DNA of 6,603 bases from an uncultured bacterium. GTDB taxonomy: Bacteria; Bacteroidota; Bacteroidia; Chitinophagales; Chitinophagaceae. The position numbers and the translations under genes were made by a program. The stretch covers positions 1-6,603 of the forward strand of contig CAJBPC010000163.1 in NCBI GenBank assembly GCA_903957405.1, given 5' to 3'. The notes beneath the pieces are model-generated. The model was given only the letters and a program-made list of their open reading frames with translations. It was not told where the DNA came from and did not search any database. How positions within the stretch are numbered: the stretch's first letter is position 1; the number at the start of each line of letters is the position of its first letter. This document shows positions 1 through 6,400 of the stretch, one piece after another.

Positions 1-1830
1 GATTTCCGCTACAAGTTCAGTTTTGGTGATGGGTATACCTTTGATCTTGTTATACGGCATCGCATCCACAAAGTAGTGTTCTCTGATGATCTTCACCAAC
101 TGCCCGTTATTGATCTCCGGAATCAAGACTTTATCGAAATTCCGGATGATCTCACCCAGATTGCGAGGGAATGGACGGATGTAGCGCAGATGCACATGAG
201 AGACTGAGTAACCCTCGTGTTGCAATTCGTTGCAGGCACTTTTGATGGTACCATATGTGGATCCCCATCCTAAGACGAGCAACTTTCCTTTCTCCGCACC
301 GCTGTCGAGTTTTTGCAAAGGGATATGATCTGCGATTCTATTTACTTTTTCCTCACGGATCTTCACCATGAATTCATGGTTATCGGGATCATAGCTGACA
401 TTCCCTGTGATATCCTCTTTTTCAAGACCACCTATGCGGTGCTCCAAACCAGGTGTTCCTGGAATGGCCCAAGGCCTGACGAGTTTATCATCCCTCAGAT
501 ATGGTTTTAATTTCCCTTCACCATCAGCCAGCGTCTTTTTGAAATGCACCTCAATCGGCTGCAGATCATCAGCATTGGGAAATTTCCAAGGCTCAGCCCC
601 ATTGGCAATGTAACCATCACTTAAAAATATCACAGGCGTCATATGTTGGACTGCGATTCTTGCCGCCTCGTAAATGGCTCCAAAGCAATCGCTTGGAGTG
701 GATGCGGAAACTATAGGCATGGGGCATTCGCCATTTCGGCCATAGTAAGCCTGCATCAAGTCACTTTGTTCCGTCTTGGTGGGGAGGCCTGTCGACGGAC
801 CCCCGCGCTGGATATTGCAAATGATGAGCGGAATCTCAAGCATCACCGCAAGACCCATTGCCTCTCCTTTCAATGCGATACCGGGTCCGGATGTCGTGGT
901 GACAGCGAGTGACCCACCATAACTCGCACCGATGGCGGCAGAGATGCCTGCTATTTCATCTTCAGCCTGGAAGGTCCTCACGCCGAAAGATTTGTATTTA
1001 CTCAGGTCATGCAGGATATCTGAAGCAGGTGTGATCGGATAGGAACCCAAAAACAAGGGAAGCCCGCTCTTCTGCGAAGCTGCTATCAAACCGAAAGAGA
1101 CAGCCTGATTGCCCATTATGGAGCGATAAGTCCCCGGAATCATCTTAGCGCTGTCCACCTTGTACCGGGTCGTGAACGTCTCCGTCGTGTCACCGAAATT
1201 GTAACCCGACTGCAACGCCTTTATATTGCTGTTCAGGATATCATCTTTCTTGCCGAACTTCTCCTGAAGAAAGTTAAGGGTACTTACCATGTCCCGGTTA
1301 TACATCCAATATAGAAAACCCAGAACGAACATGTTCTTCGCGCGGTCCTTCTCCTTTGTGCCAAGCGTTATGTCCTTTAGCGCCTCACGGGTCATCTTGG
1401 TAACATCCATCCGGATAAGCTCAAAGCTTTCCAAGCTTTCATCGTCCAAAGGATTGATGCCCTCAGGATAGTTGGCCAATCTCAGATTTTTAGAATCGAA
1501 GCCATCTGTATTCGCAATGATGCGCCCGCCCTTCTTCAACGACTTCAGATTCGTCTTTAATGCAGCGGCATTCATTGCCACCAAGACATCACACTCGTCT
1601 CCAGGAGTGAACACAGGGTTGCTGGAAAATCGGAGCTGATATCCGCTTACACCGGGAAGCGTACCCTGTGGAGCTCGTATTTCTGCCGGAAAATCGGGGA
1701 ATGTGGCGAGATCTATACCCATAAGGGCGGTATTGTTAGTGAACTGGCTGCCTGTAAGCTGCATGCCATCACCGGAATCACCGGCAAACTTAATTACCAC
1801 GTCCTGCAATACTTCTTCTTTCCTGGCCAT
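1..1830 (-). CDS. korA: 2-oxoglutarate (2-oxoacid):ferredoxin oxidoreductase, fused gamma-alpha subunit, C-terminus cut by window edge
   Basis: The 610 codons in the window have no stop; the frame runs off the left edge. The start ATG (1828-1830) gives MARKEEVLQDVVIKFAGDSG. The family oxidatively decarboxylates 2-oxoglutarate or a related 2-oxoacid to acyl-CoA with reduction of ferredoxin, in the cytoplasm, with a TPP- and Fe-S-carrying beta subunit. Seen: an N-terminal gamma-type domain (about residues 12-200) with the glycine-rich GDSGDGMQLTG at 17-27; the alpha pyrimidine-binding domain from about 235, with GNQAVSFG at 240, YPITPASD, TSGPG at 313-317 and QRGGPSTGLPTKTEQSD at 341-357; and a transketolase C-terminal-like domain with LGWGSTYG near 520. 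The fused gamma-alpha order and length (family roughly 600-630) imply that only a few residues are missing. korB is expected immediately downstream, outside the window. The substrate assignment (2-oxoglutarate rather than pyruvate or a branched-chain oxoacid) rests on overall resemblance to Bacteroidota KorA and is less certain than the family. Confidence 0.92.
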   Translation of the reverse strand, partial: MARKEEVLQDVVIKFAGDSGDGMQLTGSQFTNNTALMGIDLATFPDFPAEIRAPQGTLPGVSGYQLRFSSNPVFTPGDECDVLVAMNAAALKTNLKSLKKGGRIIANTDGFDSKNLRLANYPEGINPLDDESLESFELIRMDVTKMTREALKDITLGTKEKDRAKNMFVLGFLYWMYNRDMVSTLNFLQEKFGKKDDILNSNIKALQSGYNFGDTTETFTTRYKVDSAKMIPGTYRSIMGNQAVSFGLIAASQKSGLPLFLGSYPITPASDILHDLSKYKSFGVRTFQAEDEIAGISAAIGASYGGSLAVTTTSGPGIALKGEAMGLAVMLEIPLIICNIQRGGPSTGLPTKTEQSDLMQAYYGRNGECPMPIVSASTPSDCFGAIYEAARIAVQHMTPVIFLSDGYIANGAEPWKFPNADDLQPIEVHFKKTLADGEGKLKPYLRDDKLVRPWAIPGTPGLEHRIGGLEKEDITGNVSYDPDNHEFMVKIREEKVNRIADHIPLQKLDSGAEKGKLLVLGWGSTYGTIKSACNELQHEGYSVSHVHLRYIRPFPRNLGEIIRNFDKVLIPEINNGQLVKIIREHYFVDAMPYNKIKGIPITKTELVAEI

Positions 1831-2002
1831 TGTTGCTGATTGTTTGATACAAAGTTAAGGGACTGCAATAGCATTTGCATTTTACGCATTAAACACAATT
1901 AGAACAAATGCAGACGAGTAAATTTTTCAAAAAAACACCCATTTGTCGTAATTTGCCCACTACGCCGGCATGACCGGCATACCCAATCAAATAATGAAAA
2001 AT
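1831..2002. promoter_or_regulatory. Divergent intergenic control region between korA and the Bax inhibitor-1 gene
   Basis: This 172-bp AT-rich stretch must hold the promoters of both divergent genes. On the minus side the korA -7 box is at 1850-1857. On the plus side the nearest candidate is TAATTTG at 1949-1955, which resembles a -7 box but has one base too few between TA and TTTG. Two inverted repeats are visible: ACAAATG (1904-1910) with CATTTGT (1940-1946), a possible operator, and GCCGG (1964-1968) with CCGGC (1974-1978), a short hairpin. Which of these are functional cannot be judged from the sequence. Confidence 0.4.
1850..1857 (-). promoter_or_regulatory. Putative Bacteroidota -7 promoter box for korA
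   Basis: On the minus strand this reads TAACTTTG, an exact match to the TAnnTTTG -7 consensus of the Bacteroidota primary sigma factor. It ends 19 nt before the korA ATG, so transcription would begin only about 10-15 nt ahead of the start codon, giving a short leader without a Shine-Dalgarno sequence. No clear TTG-type -33 box lies at the usual spacing (TGC occurs about 19 nt upstream), so the call rests on one box and its position. Confidence 0.5.
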
Positions 2003-2746
2003 ATGTCACTACTTAAATCTGGCAATCCGGCTTTATCCGAAAAGCTTTTACAAAAATCCGGCCGTTTACTGGCGGGCGAAGCCATGACGGCAAAAGGCAC
2101 AATGAATAAGTTCGGCTTCCTTATGCTCATGGTCATTGCTACATCCGTCTTTACATGGAATGCATTCATGGGGGGACAAAACGTTCAGGGATATATGTGG
2201 ACCGGCGCCATAGGTGGTCTCATAGTCGCTTTGGTGATTGTCTTTAAACAAAACCTGGCACCCTATCTTGCACCAGCCTATGCCCTTTTTGAAGGCCTTT
2301 TCGTGGGGGGTATCTCCGCAATGATGCAAAGCATGTATGATGGCATCGTCATGCAGGCAGTAGTGCTGACATTCGGAACCATCATCTCGATGTATTTTCT
2401 GTATCAATTTCGCATCATCCAGGCGACGGAACGTTTCAGATCTGTCGTGGTCGCAGCAACTATGGGCATCGCAGTATTTTACCTCATTGCAATGGTATTG
2501 GGCATGTTCAACATCAATATCCCATTCCTACATCAAGGCTCTATGTTAGGCATCATTTTCTCCCTTGTTGTCGTCGTTGTCGCTGCACTGAACCTTATCC
2601 TAGACTTCAACATGATTGAAGAGGGTGAAGCCATGGGGGCGCCAAAGCACATGGAATGGTATGGTGCATTCGGACTACTCGTCACAGTGGTATGGCTGTA
2701 TATAGAGATCCTACGGCTCCTCTCCAAACTCAACAGCAGAGACTGA
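2003..2746 (+). CDS. Bax inhibitor-1/YccA family integral membrane protein
   Basis: The product is 247 residues with seven predicted membrane helices, the usual size and topology of bacterial BI-1/TMBIM (LifeGuard) proteins. Helices lie at about 35-55, 63-82, 90-109, 114-134, 147-169, 182-202 and 218-240. The N-terminus MSLLKSGNPALSEK matches the short cytoplasmic tail common in Bacteroidota members, and LNLILDFNMIEEG in helix 6 carries the family acidic residue (D201). Characterised relatives include B. subtilis YetJ, a pH-sensitive calcium-leak channel, and E. coli YccA, which modulates FtsH; which role applies here is not visible. The ATG at 2003 is preferred because it begins the conserved tail and follows an A-rich stretch. 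In-frame ATGs at 1994 and 1970 are possible, but the one at 1970 lies inside a GC hairpin. In helix 7, where YetJ has its second aspartate, this protein seems to have glutamate (WLYIEIL, E235); that equivalence is approximate. The gene appears monocistronic, with a terminator 24 nt after its stop. Confidence 0.9.
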   Translation: MSLLKSGNPALSEKLLQKSGRLLAGEAMTAKGTMNKFGFLMLMVIATSVFTWNAFMGGQNVQGYMWTGAIGGLIVALVIVFKQNLAPYLAPAYALFEGLFVGGISAMMQSMYDGIVMQAVVLTFGTIISMYFLYQFRIIQATERFRSVVVAATMGIAVFYLIAMVLGMFNINIPFLHQGSMLGIIFSLVVVVVAALNLILDFNMIEEGEAMGAPKHMEWYGAFGLLVTVVWLYIEILRLLSKLNSRD

Positions 2747-2770
2747 CCCAAATTGATCATACAATTCAAT

Positions 2771-2808
2771 AAAGATGCCATCGTTTTGGGAACGATGGCA
2801 TCTTTTTT
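2771..2808 (+). terminator. Strong intrinsic terminator of the Bax inhibitor-1 gene
   Basis: A perfect 15-bp stem is formed by 2771-2785 (AAAGATGCCATCGTT) and 2791-2805, with a TTGGG loop and a run of six T ending at 2808. It begins 24 nt after the CDS stop. This closes the Bax inhibitor transcript before the downstream repeats, so they are not simply its 3' UTR. Confidence 0.9.
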
Positions 2809-2933
2809 ATATCAATGCAGTCACGTCAAAACACCCAATGCTTTCCATAACGAATCCCTTATAACCATTGATCGTATAATCCTTTCATTTTCGACTACTG
2901 GCACATATGCTTCGATGGATGATTTTTAAAAAC

Positions 2934-3093
2934 GTAAAATCCCTGTTAATTTTACGTCATCAACCGCAGGGAAATAACGAAAAAACATCACTGCACACAT
3001 CGATCACGATTACTCCCACACAGGAAAAAATACAAACACGGATGGTTTGAGAAAAACGACCGACAGTCTGACTGTCGGTTTTTCTTTTGTATG
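2934..3093 (+). repeat. Direct repeat copy 1 (160 bp), candidate small RNA or dispersed intergenic element
   Basis: This copy differs from copy 2 (3224-3385) at four bases and by two A residues in a poly-A run, about 97% identity. It opens with GTAAAAT (2934-2940) facing ATTTTAC (2949-2955), and CCCTG (2941-2945) in that loop can pair with CAGGG (2967-2971), an H-type pseudoknot arrangement. An unstructured A-rich middle follows, then an intrinsic terminator hairpin. Ordered structure at the 5' side and a terminator at the 3' end suggest a plus-strand transcript of roughly 150 nt. No terminal inverted repeats or target duplications typical of a MITE are seen. No TAnnTTTG box was found upstream, so expression is inferred only. 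Confidence 0.85.
3059..3088 (+). terminator. Intrinsic terminator closing repeat copy 1
   Basis: ACCGACAGT (3059-3067) pairs with ACTGTCGGT (3071-3079) around a CTG loop, followed by TTTTTCTTTT. Five A residues precede the stem, so it could also act weakly on the minus strand. Confidence 0.8.
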
Positions 3094-3223
3094 GATTAAT
3101 CCTTTCAAACCCTTGCCACAACTGACCTGGATCATGTTGCCTGTCAATTGAACGCTTGTCTGAAAATATGAGATCACATTTCGACCAATGCCTTTATTGC
3201 TTCGACCGGTGATTATCAAATAA

Positions 3224-3385
3224 GTAAAATCCCTGTTAATTTTACGTCATCAACCGCAGGGAAATAACGAAAAAAAACAGCACTGCGCACATCGATCACG
3301 ATTACTCCCACTTAGGAAAAAATACAAACACGGATGGTTTGAGAAAAACGACCGACAGTCTGACTGTCGGTTTTTCTTTTGTATG
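3224..3385 (+). repeat. Direct repeat copy 2 (162 bp), candidate small RNA or dispersed intergenic element
   Basis: Second copy of the repeat, starting exactly 290 bp after copy 1 in the same orientation. The possible pseudoknot is unchanged: GTAAAAT 3224-3230 with ATTTTAC 3239-3245, and CCCTG 3231-3235 with CAGGG 3257-3261. All differences from copy 1 lie in the unpaired middle: two extra A in the poly-A run near 3270, CAT to CAG, CACAC to CGCAC, and ACAGG to TTAGG near 3312. The 43 bases before it (3181-3223) align without gaps to those before copy 1 at about 65% identity, so the homologous unit is longer than the conserved core. Confidence 0.85.
3351..3380 (+). terminator. Intrinsic terminator closing repeat copy 2
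   Basis: Same hairpin as in copy 1: ACCGACAGT (3351-3359) with ACTGTCGGT (3363-3371), then TTTTTCTTTT. It is base-for-base identical to the copy 1 terminator. Confidence 0.8.
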
Positions 3386-3425
3386 CCGCCCCTTGGCTCT
3401 AAATCAACTGCACCTAAGATCTCAC

Positions 3426-3455
3426 AAAAAAAATACCCCTCGCAGGGAGGGGTAT
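3426..3455 (-). terminator. Intrinsic terminator of the RND pump gene
   Basis: Read on the minus strand, a 9-bp GC-rich stem (ATACCCCTC at 3433-3441 with GAGGGGTAT at 3447-3455, five-base loop) is followed by a run of eight T. It starts 25 nt past the pump stop codon. The pump is therefore the last gene of its transcript, and the transcript ends before reaching the repeats. Confidence 0.85.
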
Positions 3456-3480
3456 CAAAGAAATTAAGAGTGATCCGGAT

Positions 3481-6400
3481 TTATCGTTTCCTCGAACCTT
3501 TCATCAGTCCGTTCCAAACAGGCTTGCCCTGCAGCCTTCGCACGGCATAGACAATACCCGTAAGGATGAAGAAAAGCGGACCAAGCAAACCAAAAATGGA
3601 GATCCATTTTCCATGGAAAAACGCATTCATCGGCCGCTTCAGTCTTTCTGCAATGATGTACATGCTGGGTACCATCAGGAGGGTCATGAAGAATGCGAAT
3701 ATCAATCCCCAGATGATGGTCCATGACAATGGTTTCCAGAACAATGCATTATCCCCACCGAAGAAGATATGCGGATTCCAGTCGGTGAACATTGTCACAA
3801 AATTGATGTTGAGTCCTACCGCTAGCGGTATCAATGCCAGGATCGCTGCAAGTGCAGTAAGCAGTACCGGCACGATCCGTGTTTTTCCCGCCTCTATCAC
3901 CGCATCACGGACACGCATACCCCTCATACGAAGCTCATCGGCGAACTCAATCACAAGGATTCCGTTCTTGACAACGATGCCCGCCAAGCCGATAACACCG
4001 ATGCCGGTCATCACCACTGAAGCTGTGCTTCGGGTGAGCGCATATCCAAGCAGCACCCCGATCAAGCTGAATATGATCTCAGACATGATGATAACCGTCT
4101 TACTGAATGAATTGAATTGAAGGACCAGAATCAATAGGATGAGACCCATCGAAATAAGCAAAGCGGACTGGAGGAATGCTGCGGTTTCTGCAGTCTGCTC
4201 TCCTTCACCAGTCTGTGCTATGCTCACATCCTGAGGTTTCAGTTTGAAATTATCAATCGCATATTTGATGTCGTCATTCACTGCCTGTGGCGTAAACCCT
4301 TGCGAGAGAAGCACATTGGAAAATATCGTGATCACACGTTTCTGATTCTTCCGCTTAATGCTACCATACGTACTGCCAAGATCCACCTTCACCACGGAGC
4401 TGATCGGAACCTGTTTGATCTGCCCGGTCGTGAAATCACGGTAAGTGATCCGCATGTTGAGCAGTTGCGATATTGTCTGTCGCTGTGTCTCCCGGTTGCG
4501 CAGCTGGATCTTGTATTCATCCTCGCCAATTTTTAGCTTGGATATTTCCTTACCAAACAATGCTGTCCTGATCTCCATGCCGATCTGTCCAGTAGATATG
4601 CCTTGTGCCAACGCACGTTCCCTATCCACGCGGATGTTTATCTCCGGATTGGACAGATCGATATCGAGCTTGAGTTCCTCAACTCCGGGAATGTTCTTCT
4701 TGTCGAGATAGTTCTTCAACGCGACGGCAGTGGTTGTAAGGCTCTCGAAATTTTCTCCCGATACTTCAATGTTGATGGGAGACTGAGTAGGAGGACCATT
4801 ACGTTCCTGATCGACAGATATTTCCACACCCGGGATGCCTTTTATGGTAGACCTTATGGAATCGAGATAAGTGGCCGTTGATTTCCCCTCTCTTTTTTCG
4901 AAAGGGACGAATGATACCTGAATGCGTCCAAGTTCAGGACGGGTGCTTCTGTCACCGCTATTGGGATCGCTGGCTCCGACCGCCACATTCGCAATCACAC
5001 TTTCCACAACGTGATTTTTCTGTCCTTTATCCATCTCAAGCACTCTGTACACTTTCGTTTCAAGTACCTGAGTAATGGAGTCCGTATACTTCACATTGGT
5101 GCCCGCTGGAAGCTTCATGTATACGTAAATGGTGTTCGGATCTCCTGAAGGGAAAAGCACCACCGGAACGTTGCGCATGCCAAAGAACATGAAAGAGATG
5201 ATAAGGAGTCCAAAAGTGGATACCAACAGCCAAACAGGACGCCATCCATACAAAGCCCAACGCAACAACTTCTCATAGCTGTTCATCATCGATGGAAGCA
5301 TCTGATTTTGGAATTTCTGGATCATGCCATGCAGAACATATCGGTTGAAAACAGCCAGCGCTGACATCAGTAGCAACAGATTACCTGCAAACCGGTATCC
5401 GGAATGATCCTGGGAATATCCAATGATATCCAGCAGCGCACCGAAAGCGACCGCAACCCATAGCAGGGGTTTTCGGAAAATCGCTGACTTTGATTCCTTA
5501 TACTCCTCCTCCGGATGCCCCATGAAGTCAACGGCAAATACCGGATTCATGATATAGGCAACTATGAGCGATGCCGTGAGCGTAAAGATGAGCATCGTCG
5601 GCAGATAAATCATGAACTTCCCTATGATCCCCGGCCAAAACAATAACGGCACAAATGGCGCAAGCGTGGTCAGCGTACCCGCAAGAACAGGAATGAATAC
5701 CTCTCCAGCGGCATATCGTGCAGAATCCATAGTTGATATCAACCCCCTCCCCTGCACATGGATCCGGTGCGTATTCTCTATGACGACGATCGCATCGTCC
5801 ACCACAATGCCCAGTCCAAAAAGAAGGGCAAAGAGTACGATGAAGTTCAATGTCACACTTGAACCGGTGAAGAATTCCGCACTGGGTAAAAAGATAAAAG
5901 CAAGGAACATGCTCAATGGGACTGACAATGCCACAAAAAACGCGTTCGTAACACCCATGAAGAACATCAGGACCAACATCACCAATATGAAGCCGATCAC
6001 AATGGAGTTCACAAGTTCATTGAAAGCCGCGCCGGCTTTGATGCTAAGGTCTCCGGTTATGGAGATGGTCAGATCCTTCGGAAATTCATTCTTACGCATT
6101 TCATCAACCACCTCATTGATCTTGGCGGATGCGCCTATCAGATTTTCGCCTGTTCGCTTGATGATGCTCAGCGTCACAACATTCTTGCCCAGCAATCGAG
6201 CATAGCTTTCCTTTTCCCGGACAGTATCCCTGATCTCAGCGATATCACGCAGATAGATGATATTGCCGCTTATGTTTTTAACGATGACCGAATTGAGATC
6301 AAGTGCTGATTTGAACTGCCCATTCACACGGAGCGTTCGCTTTTGATCGCCGACTTCAAGTAAGCCTCCCGATATGTCGGCATTCTCCCGCTGTATCGCC

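Larger units (their letters stand above)
2747..3480. other. 734-bp intergenic region without a credible protein gene, holding two direct repeats and four terminator hairpins
   Basis: Convergent genes flank this stretch. It contains the Bax inhibitor terminator (2771-2808), repeat copy 1 (2934-3093), a 130-bp spacer (3094-3223), repeat copy 2 (3224-3385) and the pump gene terminator on the minus strand (3426-3455). Bases 2809-2890 and most of the spacer show nothing recognisable. Open frames on either strand are short, are not conserved between the two repeat copies, and resemble no family I know. No tRNA-, rRNA- or transposase-like sequence is seen. Confidence 0.7.

Noticed and set aside
313..912. 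Several plus-strand frames of 65-89 codons overlapping korA
   Set aside because: All lie opposite the intact conserved korA frame and show no protein family features.
2066..2407. A 113-codon minus-strand frame inside the Bax inhibitor-1 gene
   Set aside because: The plus strand encodes conserved family helices, and the His/Cys-rich antisense peptide is an artefact of that sequence.
2907..3050. A 47-codon frame (MLRWMIFKNVKSLLILRHQP and onward) running through repeat copy 1 and ending just before its terminator
   Set aside because: Copy 2 lacks the ATG (TTG there), has an in-frame TAA at 3221-3223, and its 2-base insertion shifts the frame. Nucleotides rather than the reading frame are conserved.
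3010..3219. A 69-codon minus-strand frame spanning most of repeat copy 1 and the spacer
   Set aside because: It crosses the terminator hairpin, is not preserved in copy 2, and resembles no known protein.
2934..3385. CRISPR array or insertion sequence as explanation for the repeats
   Set aside because: There are only two units, each about 160 bp with a 130-bp spacer, too long for CRISPR. There are no terminal inverted repeats, no transposase and no target duplication, and the flanks are homologous rather than unrelated.
3566..4120. A 184-codon plus-strand frame antisense to the RND pump
   Set aside because: It is a shadow of the clearly conserved pump frame, with low-complexity composition rich in Ile, Thr, Ser and Pro.
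5790..5830. Heavy-metal (CzcA/CusA) RND pump
   Set aside because: Helix 4 reads VVDDAIVVIEN with the DD pair of multidrug/HAE-type pumps, not the DG pattern expected in metal-exporting members.
5612..6205. A 197-codon plus-strand frame antisense to the RND pump
   Set aside because: The opposite strand encodes the helix 2-5 region with the proton-relay DD motif; the plus frame has no recognisable features.
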